This document shows positions 7,716-16,416 of a stretch of 59,524 bases of DNA, piece by piece. The notes beneath the pieces are model-generated. The model was not told the origin of the DNA. It did not search any database and saw only the letters and a list, made by a program, of their open reading frames with translations. The stretch is from contig JAEZIN010000001.1 in NCBI GenBank assembly GCA_023436585.1, positions 1 through 59,524 of the forward strand, written 5' to 3'. Made by a program: the position numbers and the translations under genes. The DNA is from Bacillota bacterium. GTDB taxonomy: Bacteria > Bacillota > Clostridia > Christensenellales > Aristaeellaceae. Positions within the stretch are counted from its first letter, which is position 1; every line of letters begins with the position of its first letter.

Positions 7716-9044
7716 TCACTTTCTCAAAAAGTCCGTGGCGTAGCTTCCGTCCAAAAAGGCGGGCTCGTTGATCAAATCCGCCTGAAAAAGGCCTGTGTGC
7801 TCGATGCCCTCGATGACCGTTTCGCAAAGGGCGGCCTGCATTTTGCGTATGGCCTCCTGGCGGGTGGGAGCATGGACGATAAGCTTGCCGATCATGGAAT
7901 CGTAATAGGGCGGCATTTTAAAGCCATGGTACAGCGCCGTGTCAAAACGGACCCAGGGTCCGCCGGGGATGTGCAAAAGCGTAACCTGGCCGCAGCAGGG
8001 GCGGAAGTTGCACAGCGGGTCTTCAGCGTTGATGCGGCACTCGATGGCATGGCCCCGCACGCGGATGTCCGCTTGCGTAAAGGGCAGTTCCATGCCGGCC
8101 GCCACGCGAATCTGCCACTTGACCAGGTCGATGCCGGTCACCATTTCCGTCACCGGGTGCTCCACCTGCAAGCGGGTGTTCATTTCCATAAAGTAAAAGT
8201 TCTTGTCCTGATCCAAAAGAAACTCCAGGGTGCCCGCCCCTTCGTAGCCGACGGAGGCAGCGGCATGAGCGGCAGCTTCCATCATTTTTGTCCGGAGCTC
8301 GGGGGAGATGACGGCGCAGGGGCTTTCCTCAATCAGCTTTTGATTGCGACGCTGCATGGAGCAGTCGCGCTCGCCCAAGCATACGGCGTGGCCCTTTTGG
8401 TCGCAAAGAATCTGCATTTCCACGTGCTTTACATGCTGCAAAAACTTTTCCATGTACAGCCCGCCATCGGAAAAGGAGGCTAATGCTTCACTGGACGCCG
8501 CGCGGTAGGCGCTTTCCACATCCTCCATCTTGTCCACCCGGCGTATGCCGCGGCCGCCGCCGCCGGCCCTTGCCTTGAGCAGAAGCGGGAAACCGACCAC
8601 CTCGGCTGCTTTTTTGGCTTCCTCGGCGCTTTCAATCAGATCGCAGCCGGGAATGGTGGGCACGTGAAGCGCCTTCATGGTGCGCTTGGCTTCATCTTTA
8701 TCGCCCATCATGCGGATGACCTTCGCGCTGGGGCCGATGAACTTCAAACCGTTCTTTTCACAGCTTTCCGCAAAGGCGGGGTTTTCGGAGAGAAAGCCAT
8801 AGCCGGGATGAATGGCCTGGGCGCCGCTTAAGATGGCCGCCGTCAGTATGGCTCTTTGATTCAGATAGCTGTGGGATGCCTGCGGGCCGCCGATGCAGTA
8901 GCTTTCGTCGGCCATGGAAACATGCAGCGCATCCCGGTCCGCTTCGGAGAAAACGGCGACGGTGAGGATGCCCATCTCCTTGCAGGCGCGTATAATCCGA
9001 ACCGCGATTTCGCCGCGGTTGGCAATCAATATTTTTGGAAACAA
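7716..9044 (-). CDS. accC: Acetyl-CoA carboxylase, biotin carboxylase subunit
   Basis: It carboxylates the biotin carried by AccB, using ATP and bicarbonate. The 442-aa ATP-grasp enzyme begins FPKILIANRGEIAVRII, has the glycine-rich ATP loop KARAGGGGRGI (about residues 157-167) and the active-site segment EMNTRLQVEHPVTE (about 286-299). Length and motif order fit AccC rather than the larger pyruvate or propionyl-CoA carboxylases. It starts 14 bp downstream of fabZ and is followed by accD. Confidence 0.95.
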   Translation of the reverse strand: MFPKILIANRGEIAVRIIRACKEMGILTVAVFSEADRDALHVSMADESYCIGGPQASHSYLNQRAILTAAILSGAQAIHPGYGFLSENPAFAESCEKNGLKFIGPSAKVIRMMGDKDEAKRTMKALHVPTIPGCDLIESAEEAKKAAEVVGFPLLLKARAGGGGRGIRRVDKMEDVESAYRAASSEALASFSDGGLYMEKFLQHVKHVEMQILCDQKGHAVCLGERDCSMQRRNQKLIEESPCAVISPELRTKMMEAAAHAAASVGYEGAGTLEFLLDQDKNFYFMEMNTRLQVEHPVTEMVTGIDLVKWQIRVAAGMELPFTQADIRVRGHAIECRINAEDPLCNFRPCCGQVTLLHIPGGPWVRFDTALYHGFKMPPYYDSMIGKLIVHAPTRQEAIRKMQAALCETVIEGIEHTGLFQADLINEPAFLDGSYATDFLRK

Positions 9045-9058
9045 GCTTTACACCCCCA

Positions 9059-9472
9059 TCAACCGGCCAGCATCAGGGTGAACACACCGCTGGCGCACGG
9101 AGAATCGGATACTGCCGCCACGCCGGCGATGACGTACACATTGGCTTTTTGACGGGTAATATGGCAGGATACCTTCACCGTATCGCCGGGGCGGACCATG
9201 CGCCGGAAGCGCACCTCGTCCATGCCGGCGTACAGCGTAGTCTTGCCGGGTAATTGTTCACGCAATAGCACCCCCGCGGTCTGGGCGATGATCTCGCACA
9301 GCACCACCCCGGGCACGACAGGGTTGCCGGGGAAGTGGCCCTGCAAAAACCACTCGTCGCCGCGGACGGTATAGTGGCCTATGGCGTTGCCGTTATCATC
9401 CAGTTCCGCTTCATCCAGCAGGAGCATGGGCTCCCGGTGGGGAAGAAAGGTCTTGATTTCATCACGGTTCAT
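9059..9472 (-). CDS. fabZ: 3-hydroxyacyl-ACP dehydratase FabZ
   Basis: Removes water from 3-hydroxyacyl-ACP in the elongation cycle. The 137-aa hot-dog-fold protein has LPHREPMLLLD at the N-terminus and the catalytic motif GHFPGNPVVPGVVLCEIIAQ, with active-site His46 and Glu60. It lies between accB and accC, with 13- and 14-bp gaps, an order often seen in Clostridia. It is the only dehydratase gene in this operon. No FabA or FabM is visible, so the source of unsaturated chains is not shown here. Confidence 0.95.
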   Translation of the reverse strand: MNRDEIKTFLPHREPMLLLDEAELDDNGNAIGHYTVRGDEWFLQGHFPGNPVVPGVVLCEIIAQTAGVLLREQLPGKTTLYAGMDEVRFRRMVRPGDTVKVSCHITRQKANVYVIAGVAAVSDSPCASGVFTLMLAG

Positions 9473-9485
9473 ATGCTTGCCTCGG

Positions 9486-9950
9486 TCAGAAAAGTTTGAA
9501 GAGCGTTTGGCCGTATTCTACCACGCCGCCATCCTGCACACAAACGTCCACCACTTCGCCGTCTTTGTCCGCGGTGATTTCGTTGTTGAGCTTCATGGCT
9601 TCCACAATGCACAGCACGTTGCCTTTTTTCACGTGGTCGCCCACCTTGACAAAGGGCTTTGCGCCGGGTTCCGGGGCGGCGTAGAACACGCCCACCATGG
9701 GGGATTTTACCTCATGCAGTTGGTTGAAGTCCGGGCCGGGATCGGCAGCCTTTGCGGGGGCGGCGGCCGGTGTAGCCGCAGCTTGGGGCACAGGCATGTG
9801 AACGGGGGCCGCGGCCTGGGGCACGAAGGTGTGCGGCGCGCCGCCTTCCCTGGCCAGCAGTATTTTCGTTTCGCCCTCTGTTATCTCCAGCCGGGTCAGG
9901 CCGTGCTGGGAAAACAGGTTCGTCAGTTCTTTCAACTGCTTTAAGTTCAT
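9486..9950 (-). CDS. accB: Biotin carboxyl carrier protein
   Basis: Carries biotin between AccC and AccAD. The 154-aa product has an N-terminal helix, an Ala/Pro-rich linker (about residues 45-72) and a C-terminal biotinyl domain with the motif VEAMKLNNEI, in which Lys120 is the expected biotinylation site. The start at 9950 overlaps the fabF stop by 4 nt. A longer open frame upstream of it lies inside fabF and is not used. Confidence 0.95.
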   Translation of the reverse strand: MNLKQLKELTNLFSQHGLTRLEITEGETKILLAREGGAPHTFVPQAAAPVHMPVPQAAATPAAAPAKAADPGPDFNQLHEVKSPMVGVFYAAPEPGAKPFVKVGDHVKKGNVLCIVEAMKLNNEITADKDGEVVDVCVQDGGVVEYGQTLFKLF

Positions 9951-11182
9951 TTGGGATACCTCACGGCTAGCGCGCTGTTGTGACCGCCAAAGCCTAGGGA
10001 GATGGAAAGGGCCAAGGTGGGCTTGTATTCCCGCGCGTGATGGGGCACGTAATCCAGGTCGCACTCGGGGTCCGGTTCGTCCAAATGAAGCGTGGGCGGC
10101 ACGATGCCGGTTTTGACGGCCATTAAAGCGGCGATGCATTCCACCCCGCCGGCAGCGCCCAGCATGTGGCCAGTGGCGCTCTTGGTGGAGGAAACAACGG
10201 CCCTGCGGGCCATGTCTTCGCCCAGGCCTGCCTTGATGGCCAGGGACTCAATCTTGTCGTTCAGCGGTGTGCCCGTGCCGTGGGCGTTGATGTATACCCT
10301 TTCCTCGGGCGCAAGGCCGCCGGCCTCGTTGAGGGCCAGTTGCATGGCCTTGGCTGCTCCCAATCCTTCGGGATGGGGGGCGGTGATGTGGTTGGCGTCG
10401 CAGGTGTTGCCGTAGCCCACGATTTCGCCGTAGATGGTGGCGCCCCGCGCGATGGCGTGCTCCGCCTCCTCCAGCAAAACGATACCGGCGCCTTCGCCCA
10501 TGACAAAGCCCTTGCGCCGCGTGTCAAAGGGTACGCAGGCGGCGTTGGGATCGGTTTCTTCGCTCAATGCCTTGCAGCTGGTAAAGCCCGCGATGGCCAG
10601 GGGTTCGATGGCCGCCTCGCTGCCGCCGGCTAGAATAGCGTCGGCATAGCCATGCTTGATCGCCCGGAAGGCTTCACCGATGGCGTGGGAGGAGGTTGCG
10701 CAGGCCGTGACCACCGGCAGGCAGGGCCCCTGGGCATTAAAGCGGATGGCGATGTTCCCGGCGCCCATGTTCCCGATCATCATGGGGATGAAGAAGGGCG
10801 ATACACGGTCGGGGCCTCTGGTCAGCAGCTTTTCGCATTCCTGGGAAAAGGTGTGCATGCCGCCGATGCCGCTGCCCACGTACACCCCGAACCGCTCGGG
10901 ATCGGTGTTTTCAAAGCCGCTGTTTTCCATGGCTTCTACCGCCGCGGCCATGGCGTACTGGGAATACAGGTCCATGCGCCGGGCGCTGGACACATCCATG
11001 CCATGTTTTTGCGGGTCAAAATCCTTTACCTCGGCGGCCACCTTGACCTTTAACTTTTCTGTATCAAACCGGGTGATTGAGCCTACGCCGCACACGCCGG
11101 ATATTAAAGCGTTCCAGAAGCTTTCCGCACTGTTGCCCACGGGGGTCACAGCGCCCATTCCTGTGACAAATACGCGCCTCAT
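9947..11182 (-). CDS. fabF: 3-oxoacyl-ACP synthase II FabF
   Basis: Condenses malonyl-ACP with growing acyl-ACP. The 411-aa thiolase-fold enzyme shows the Cys-His-His triad: Cys161 in VVTACATSSHAIGEA, His301 in INAHGTGTPLND and His339 in STKSATGHMLGAAGG, which also holds the conserved Lys334. The ATG at 11182 with GAGGTG upstream is preferred to an in-frame GTG at 11191. It lies 10 bp after fabG and overlaps accB by 4 nt. Confidence 0.95.
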   Translation of the reverse strand: MRRVFVTGMGAVTPVGNSAESFWNALISGVCGVGSITRFDTEKLKVKVAAEVKDFDPQKHGMDVSSARRMDLYSQYAMAAAVEAMENSGFENTDPERFGVYVGSGIGGMHTFSQECEKLLTRGPDRVSPFFIPMMIGNMGAGNIAIRFNAQGPCLPVVTACATSSHAIGEAFRAIKHGYADAILAGGSEAAIEPLAIAGFTSCKALSEETDPNAACVPFDTRRKGFVMGEGAGIVLLEEAEHAIARGATIYGEIVGYGNTCDANHITAPHPEGLGAAKAMQLALNEAGGLAPEERVYINAHGTGTPLNDKIESLAIKAGLGEDMARRAVVSSTKSATGHMLGAAGGVECIAALMAVKTGIVPPTLHLDEPDPECDLDYVPHHAREYKPTLALSISLGFGGHNSALAVRYPK

Positions 11183-11192
11183 GGCATGCACC

Positions 11193-11930
11193 TCACATAT
11201 ACAATCCGCCGTCCACTTGCAGGACGGCTCCTGTGATGTATCCCGCCTCCTCCGAGCACAAGAAGGCTACGGCCGCGGCGATTTCCTCCGCCGTGCCCAT
11301 GCGCTTTAAGGGGACAGCTTGAACCGCCTTTTCAATGAGCTCGGGTCCCATTTTTTCCGTCATGTCCGTTTCGATAAACCCGGGAGCCACGGCGTTGCAG
11401 GTGGTGCCCCGCGCCGAAAGCTCTTTGGCGATGGTCTTGGTCAGGCCGATCATGCCTGCCTTGGCGGCGGAATAATTTGCCTGGCCGGGGTTGCCCATCA
11501 GCCCCGAAACGGAGGAAATGTTGATGATACGCCCCCAGCGCTTGCGCAGAAAATCGCCGTAAGCGGTGCGGATGACGTAAAAAGCGCCATTGAGATTTAC
11601 CTGGATGACCTTGTCGAAGGCTTCCTGGGCCATGCGCGGGGTCAAGCCATCCATGGTGATGCCGGCGTTGTTGACGAGGATATCCACCGTACCCCATTCC
11701 GCCTTGATGCGGGCAAAGGCTTCCTGCACGGAAGTCAAATTGCCGACATCGCACTTTATGGCCATGGCTTTTGTACCAAGCGCTTGCAGATCACTCAGCG
11801 TTTTTTGCGCGGCGTCTTCGTTTCCGGCATAGAAGAAGGCTACATTCGCGCCTTCTTTGGCAAGTCGCAGGGCGATGGCCCGGCCGATCCCACGGGAGCC
11901 GCCGGTGACCAGGGCAATTTTATCCTGCAT
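11193..11930 (-). CDS. fabG: 3-oxoacyl-ACP reductase FabG
   Basis: NADPH-dependent reduction of 3-oxoacyl-ACP. The 245-aa short-chain dehydrogenase has the cofactor motif ALVTGGSRGIGRAIA (residues 6-20), the NNAG segment at 87-90 and the catalytic Ser140, Tyr153 and Lys157 (YSAAK). Its ATG overlaps the fabD stop by one base (TGATG), indicating coupling. An upstream extension of the open frame lies within fabD and is ignored. Confidence 0.95.
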   Translation of the reverse strand: MQDKIALVTGGSRGIGRAIALRLAKEGANVAFFYAGNEDAAQKTLSDLQALGTKAMAIKCDVGNLTSVQEAFARIKAEWGTVDILVNNAGITMDGLTPRMAQEAFDKVIQVNLNGAFYVIRTAYGDFLRKRWGRIINISSVSGLMGNPGQANYSAAKAGMIGLTKTIAKELSARGTTCNAVAPGFIETDMTEKMGPELIEKAVQAVPLKRMGTAEEIAAAVAFLCSEEAGYITGAVLQVDGGLYM

Positions 11931-12853
11931 CAGGCTTTTCTCCCTTCCAATAAGGTGACGGCTTCGGCAAGGCTCGCTGCGTTTTCTACATGGCAGACAG
12001 CCGCGTCCGGAATGATTTTTTTGATAAGGCCTGTCAGCACCGTGCCGGGCCCCAGTTCTACAAACAAATCCGCGCCGGCATCCAACATGCTGCGCACGGT
12101 TTGCTCCCACAATACAGGGTGGTCCACCTGCTCACTGAGCAATTTGGGGGCATCCGGTCCGTAGGGCTCTGCGGTTCGGTTTGCATACAGGGGTACAGAG
12201 GGAAGATGGGTGGCAGCATTGTTGAGCCAGTTGCCTAGCGCCTGTGCAGCACTGGACATCAGCGGCGAATGGAAGGCGCCGCTGACCTTCAGCGGCATGG
12301 CCCTGCCTCCCTGCTCCGATACCGCCTGCAAAAAGGCCTCTTTTTGTTCAACAGCGCCGGATACGACCACCTGGCCGGGGGCATTAAAGTTCACGGGGTA
12401 TACATTAACAAACTTTTCGCAAAGGGAGATGACCAAATCATTGGACAAACGCAGCACAGCGGCCATGAAGCCGGGAGCAGCATCTGCGCAGGCCTGCATC
12501 AAACGGGCGCGTTCCTGTATAAATGCAAATGAAGTTTCAAAATCCATAACGCCCATAAAGGATGCGGCCGCCACTTCGCCCAGGGAGAAGCCGGCGCAAA
12601 GGTCAGGCAGTTGGCCCTTTTCTAGAAGCGCCGCGGCGCACATGAGGTCCACGGTGAACAGGCAGGGCTGGGTATTGGCGGTGATGGCCAACTCCTCCGC
12701 GGTGCCCGAAAAGCATTGATCCATGGTGCCGGGGCGGAGCCGTTCTGCCTCTTCCATGATTTTTCTGGCGGCGGGGGAGGTGTCGTAGAGCTCCTTGCCC
12801 ATGCCGGGGTATTGCGCCCCCTGGCCCGCAAAAACAAACGCTATTTTACCCAT
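11930..12853 (-). CDS. fabD: Malonyl-CoA:ACP transacylase FabD
   Basis: Loads malonyl groups onto ACP. The 307-aa product has the N-terminal FVFAGQGAQYPGMG, the nucleophile elbow GFSLGE with Ser90, and the catalytic His195 in SGAFHSPLM. The C-terminal VELGPGTVLTGL is also typical. Its start lies 13 nt inside the end of fabK, so translation is coupled. The order fabK-fabD-fabG-fabF matches many Firmicutes. Confidence 0.95.
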   Translation of the reverse strand: MGKIAFVFAGQGAQYPGMGKELYDTSPAARKIMEEAERLRPGTMDQCFSGTAEELAITANTQPCLFTVDLMCAAALLEKGQLPDLCAGFSLGEVAAASFMGVMDFETSFAFIQERARLMQACADAAPGFMAAVLRLSNDLVISLCEKFVNVYPVNFNAPGQVVVSGAVEQKEAFLQAVSEQGGRAMPLKVSGAFHSPLMSSAAQALGNWLNNAATHLPSVPLYANRTAEPYGPDAPKLLSEQVDHPVLWEQTVRSMLDAGADLFVELGPGTVLTGLIKKIIPDAAVCHVENAASLAEAVTLLEGRKA

Positions 12854-13788
12854 GGGGAAGCCCCCTTAAGGCAAACCTCCGCCTGTGCAAACATTTCAGT
12901 GATAATTTGTTCTACCGGCAGGCAGCTTGTTACCAGCCCGGCGGATTGCCCTGCCATGAAGCAGCCTGTTTCCAGATCACCGTCCACCGCGGCACGGCGG
13001 AGCGCGCCGGAACCAAAGGCCTCCAGCTGCTCATTGGTGATGGAGGGGTCTTCTTCCTTTTGGCGGAAGGCCTGCATATAGGCGCTTTTCAGCCCACGGA
13101 CGGGGTGGCCCAGCTTGCGGCCGGTGACCATGGTGTCGATATCGCGGGCCTTTACCACCTGGTCCTTGTAGTTGTCGTGGATGCGGCACTCGCAGGAGGC
13201 CAGGAATCTGGTGCCGCACTGCACGCCCTGGGCGCCTAGCATGAACGCCGCGGCAATGCCCCGGCCGTCGGCGATGCCGCCGGCTGCCAACACGGGGATT
13301 TTAATGGCATCCACCACTTGGGGAACAAGGGTCATGGTGGTCAGTTCGCCGATATGGCCGCCGGATTCGCAGCCTTCCGCGATGACGGCCGTGGCGCCTT
13401 CCCGCTCCACACGTTTGGCGATGGCCACGGAGGGGATCACCGGCACGACCTTGATGCCGGCCGGAATCCACTTTTTCATGTACACGCCGGGGAAGCCCGC
13501 GCCGGTGGTTACCACAGGCACCTTTTCCTCCAGCACCACCTGCGCCGTCTCCTCCACAAAGGGGCTCATGAGCATAATGTTGACGCCAAAGGGCTTACTC
13601 GTAAGCTCACGGCACTTTTGAATCTGGGCGCGCAGGTATTCGCCGTTTAGGTTCATGGCGGAGATGATACCTAGCCCGCCGGCGTTGGAAACCGCCGCGG
13701 CGAGATAGGCATCCGATACCCAAGCCATGCCGCCCTGGAATATCGGATACGTAAGGTCAAACAGTTTGGTAACAGCCGTTTCCATCAT
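12841..13788 (-). CDS. fabK: Enoyl-ACP reductase II (FabK, FMN-dependent)
   Basis: Performs the last reduction of each elongation cycle with FMN and NAD(P)H. The 315-aa TIM-barrel protein of the nitronate monooxygenase superfamily begins TYPIFQGGMAWVSDAYLAAAVSNAGGLGII and has VTTGAGFPG, AEGCESGGHIGEL and LAAGGIADGRGIAAA. Its position inside a fab operon separates FabK from plain nitronate monooxygenases. FabK-type enzymes are known to be poorly sensitive to triclosan, and no FabI is present in this operon. The start is ambiguous by one codon: the ATG at 13788 overlaps acpP by 4 nt and the ATG at 13785 by 1 nt. Confidence 0.93.
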   Translation of the reverse strand: MMETAVTKLFDLTYPIFQGGMAWVSDAYLAAAVSNAGGLGIISAMNLNGEYLRAQIQKCRELTSKPFGVNIMLMSPFVEETAQVVLEEKVPVVTTGAGFPGVYMKKWIPAGIKVVPVIPSVAIAKRVEREGATAVIAEGCESGGHIGELTTMTLVPQVVDAIKIPVLAAGGIADGRGIAAAFMLGAQGVQCGTRFLASCECRIHDNYKDQVVKARDIDTMVTGRKLGHPVRGLKSAYMQAFRQKEEDPSITNEQLEAFGSGALRRAAVDGDLETGCFMAGQSAGLVTSCLPVEQIITEMFAQAEVCLKGASPWVK

Positions 13789-14009
13789 GCTTTCGCTCCG
13801 TCGATTACGCGTACCAGGTCGGCAACAGAAACCATGTCCTTGGTGATTTCGATGGTCACGTCAAAGGCGTCTTCTAGGTCCATCACCAGTTCCGCCACGT
13901 CCAGGGAATCCAGCTTCAGGTCTTGGAATTTGCTTTCCAGGGTGATTTCGCTGGGGGAGGATCCTTTGCGCTGGGCGACGAGTTCGGCTACCTTTTCAAA
14001 CGTGTTCAT
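13785..14009 (-). CDS. acpP: Acyl carrier protein
   Basis: The 74-aa acidic helical protein has the phosphopantetheine motif LDSLDVAEL, with Ser35 as the attachment site. AGGAGG precedes the start. The gene lies 66 bp after fabH, the largest internal gap of the operon, and overlaps the fabK start. Confidence 0.95.
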   Translation of the reverse strand: MNTFEKVAELVAQRKGSSPSEITLESKFQDLKLDSLDVAELVMDLEDAFDVTIEITKDMVSVADLVRVIDGAKA

Positions 14010-14075
14010 GGTGTTTTCCCTCCTGAATATTTTGTATTATTAAATAGAAGAATGCTTGTGTTTCTTTGGGCTGCT

Positions 14076-15023
14076 CTACCACCTGAGCAGGCAGGCGGCG
14101 GTGGACAAACCTGCGCCGAAAGCGCTCATGACAATCAGGTCGCCATGCTTCAAACGGCCCTGCTGATTCAGCTCATCCAGCAAAATGGGAATGCTGGCGG
14201 AGGAGGTGTTGCCCACGTGGTAGATGTTGCTGGGGAATTTATCTTCCGGAGCATTCAGGCGCTGGCGCACGGATTCCAAAATCCTGCGGTTGGCCTGGTG
14301 CAACAGAAACCATTGTATGTCTTCCTGTGCGATCCCAGCGTCAGAAAGCACCTTGGAGATATCCTCCGTGGCGTGGGAAACGGCAAACTTGAAGACTTCC
14401 TGCCCGGCCATGTGCACGCCGGGGATCACCTTGGAGGGTGCTGCGAAGGGATTGTTGTTGGGCGCGGGCTGAATAAAGAGCGTGTCCCTGTCCTCCGAGA
14501 CGCCCAAACGGATGGACAGCAAGCCCTCCCCGCCGTCCAGGACCACGGCGCCCGCTCCGTCGCCAAACAGTACGCAGGTGGACCGGTCGCTCCAGTCGCA
14601 TAGCCTGGACATGCCTTCGGCGCTTACAATCAGTATCTTCTTCGCTTTGCCGCTTTGTATGTAAGCCAGGGCCGTATCCAACCCGTAGAGAAAGCCTGTG
14701 CAGGCGGCGTTCAAATCCATGCAGGGGCAGCTTGCGCCGACAGCCTTTTGCACAAGGCAGGCCATGGCCGGTGCGATCAGTTCGCCTCTTGTGGTGGTGC
14801 CAATGATCAGATCAATCTCACTGCCGGCCACATGGGCGCTATTAAGCGCCCGCTGCGCGGCCAGTATGGCCATATCGGCCAGTGTTTCATCCGTGAGAAT
14901 GTGCCTGCTTTCTATCCCTGTCCTGGTCTTGATCCATTCGTCGCTGGTGTCCAGAAATTTTGCCAGGGCATCGTTGCTCACCGTAAGGGCCGGCAGCGCG
15001 CTGCCTGTCCCCAGAATCCTCAA
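14076..15023 (-). CDS. fabH: 3-oxoacyl-ACP synthase III FabH
   Basis: Starts fatty acid chains from acyl-CoA and malonyl-ACP. The 315-aa product shows the Cys-His-Asn triad: Cys108 in DLNAACTGF, His242 in LLHQANRRI and Asn272 in HVGNTSSAS. Its start overlaps the stop of the regulator gene by 4 nt (ATGA). The broad substrate choice typical of Gram-positive FabH cannot be judged from sequence alone. Confidence 0.95.
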   Translation of the reverse strand: MRILGTGSALPALTVSNDALAKFLDTSDEWIKTRTGIESRHILTDETLADMAILAAQRALNSAHVAGSEIDLIIGTTTRGELIAPAMACLVQKAVGASCPCMDLNAACTGFLYGLDTALAYIQSGKAKKILIVSAEGMSRLCDWSDRSTCVLFGDGAGAVVLDGGEGLLSIRLGVSEDRDTLFIQPAPNNNPFAAPSKVIPGVHMAGQEVFKFAVSHATEDISKVLSDAGIAQEDIQWFLLHQANRRILESVRQRLNAPEDKFPSNIYHVGNTSSASIPILLDELNQQGRLKHGDLIVMSAFGAGLSTAACLLRW

Positions 15024-15520
15024 TGCGCTTCATCTCCTTGAACCGTGGTATTTTCCTTTTGCTTTTGGATAAGCTGTTCCTGGTTTTGAATAAAGGTTCT
15101 CAGGTTAAGCAGCCCTTTTAGCAATACTTCCCGTTCCGCGTCGGGAATATCCTTTGTGACGGCATGCGCCATTTGCCGGTGGAAATATCGGTGGGAAACC
15201 TCCGCCCGCCTGCCCTCTTCCGTCAATAGAACATGAACCGTCCGACCGTCCTCACGGCCCTTGTGCTTGCGGACATACCCCTTCTGCGCCAGTTTGTTGA
15301 TGGCTACCGTCACCGTGGGCAGGGTGATGGATAGGTCCTGTGCGATGTCCGTAATGGTGCGGCCTTTTTCCGGTTCTCTATGGATGGATTCCAGCATGTG
15401 CAGCTCGCTGATGCTCAGTTTATCGCCGTTCATGCTTTGTATGGTCTGCTCTTCCAGCTTGAGAATCGTGTTGAAGGTGCTTACCAAAAGGTCATTGAGG
15501 GCAGCGGCGAAAGAGTTCAT
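15020..15520 (-). CDS. MarR-family regulator of fatty acid synthesis (FabT-like)
   Basis: The 166-aa product is a winged-helix MarR protein: helices ISELHMLESIHREPEKGRTITDIAQDLSITLPTVTVAINKL (about residues 37-77) followed by the wing RKHKGREDGRTVHVLLTEEG. It is the first gene of the fab/acc operon, where FabT-like MarR repressors occur in Firmicutes. The start at 15520 (GAGG 6 nt upstream) is preferred over an upstream in-frame TTG. A 21-bp palindrome overlapping the predicted transcription start, 18 bp upstream of the ATG, suggests autoregulation together with the operon. FabT itself responds to acyl-ACP; that this protein does so is inferred. Confidence 0.85.
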   Translation of the reverse strand: MNSFAAALNDLLVSTFNTILKLEEQTIQSMNGDKLSISELHMLESIHREPEKGRTITDIAQDLSITLPTVTVAINKLAQKGYVRKHKGREDGRTVHVLLTEEGRRAEVSHRYFHRQMAHAVTKDIPDAEREVLLKGLLNLRTFIQNQEQLIQKQKENTTVQGDEAH

Positions 15521-15537
15521 AAGCCACCTCAAGATGA

Positions 15538-15558
15538 TTTGTTAGTCAAACTAACAAA
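15538..15558. promoter_or_regulatory. Palindromic operator for the FabT-like regulator
   Basis: Two perfect 9-bp arms, TTTGTTAGT and ACTAACAAA, are separated by CAA. The site covers the predicted transcription start and is adjacent to the -10 element of the fab promoter. Size, symmetry and AT-rich centre match MarR/FabT-type operators. Confidence 0.75.
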
Positions 15559-15562
15559 ATGG

Positions 15563-15591
15563 ATTATACTCCCGGTCCTATTTCGTGTCAA
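15563..15591 (-). promoter_or_regulatory. SigA-type promoter of the fatty acid operon
   Basis: On the minus strand, a perfect TTGACA (15591-15586), a 17-bp spacer and a perfect TATAAT (15568-15563) are present. Transcription would start near 15556, inside the palindromic operator. Confidence 0.88.
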
Positions 15592-15651
15592 TAGGGGAGA
15601 GACTGTATACAGGATGCAGTATAGGATGCGGATGCGCGAAGCAGAAAAAGG

Positions 15652-15683
15652 AAAAAGCTGAAAGAGATTATGCTTTCAGCTTT
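15652..15683 (-). terminator. Terminator of the flavin reductase-like gene
   Basis: AAAAGCTGAAAG pairs with CTTTCAGCTTTT around an 8-nt loop. On the minus strand the stem is followed by TTTTTCC. It separates the flavin reductase-like gene from the fab promoter. Confidence 0.8.
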
Positions 15684-15711
15684 TAATATCCGTGTCAATG
15701 ATGATGTTTGA

Positions 15712-16368
15712 TTACTCGGTATCCTTGCGGAGGATGTCCAATACGGCTACGCCGCTTGTGTTTCCTTCGCCTGTTGCAAGGTTCTTGGGGGAATGAACGT
15801 TGAACATGAATCCTGCTTCACCATACTTTTGATCGACGCCCTGGGCGTATTCCATCTGCATGGCAATGTGCGTCACCTTCCCGATGACCAGGGAGATGAT
15901 GCCGGCGCCGGACAAATCCAGCGTTTGATCCAGTTTGCATTCCAGGCAGAGGAACGCTTCTCCGATGCGGGGTACTTTCACCGTTTCGGCTTTTTCTTTG
16001 GTGAAGCCGCCGGCCTCAAACTCGTCCTGGTCATCGCCGTTTTTGTGAATGGTGGCGGTCAGGTTGTCGTAATAGTCCTTGGAAAGGAAATTGACGACAA
16101 ATTCGCCTGTGCGGGCCATGTTTTTATAAGTGTGCCCATGCTGGCTCAGGCCCCCCAGGATGGCGTGAAACGCCTGACCGTCACCGCAGAAGGTGCTCCA
16201 GGAATGAAAGCAGACATTGGGTTTTCCGTTTTCTTTCACAGTGGTAATGGCAAACAGAAGGTTGGGTATGCCGCAGGCAAACTCCAAATGGGAGAAGAAG
16301 GTATACTGGCCGTCCCAGGCGGCGGTGAAGTTATCGGGTTTTTTAGTACCCATTTCGATTTTTTGCAT
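15712..16368 (-). CDS. Flavin reductase-like domain protein
   Basis: The 218-aa product of the FMN-binding split-barrel type is recognised from the segment LLFAITTVKENGKPNVCFHSWSTF near the N-terminus and GEFVVNFLSKDYYDN in the middle. Such proteins bind FMN and act as flavin reductases or small-molecule oxidoreductases. The ATG at 16368 has AGGAGGG upstream and is preferred over a longer open frame. It lies 48 bp after a WYL regulator on the same strand and is probably cotranscribed with it. The substrate is unknown. Confidence 0.78.
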   Translation of the reverse strand: MQKIEMGTKKPDNFTAAWDGQYTFFSHLEFACGIPNLLFAITTVKENGKPNVCFHSWSTFCGDGQAFHAILGGLSQHGHTYKNMARTGEFVVNFLSKDYYDNLTATIHKNGDDQDEFEAGGFTKEKAETVKVPRIGEAFLCLECKLDQTLDLSGAGIISLVIGKVTHIAMQMEYAQGVDQKYGEAGFMFNVHSPKNLATGEGNTSGVAVLDILRKDTE

Positions 16369-16416
16369 GGTGGTCCCTCCTTTTTTGTTATCATCATACA
16401 GGAGGGAACACGACAT

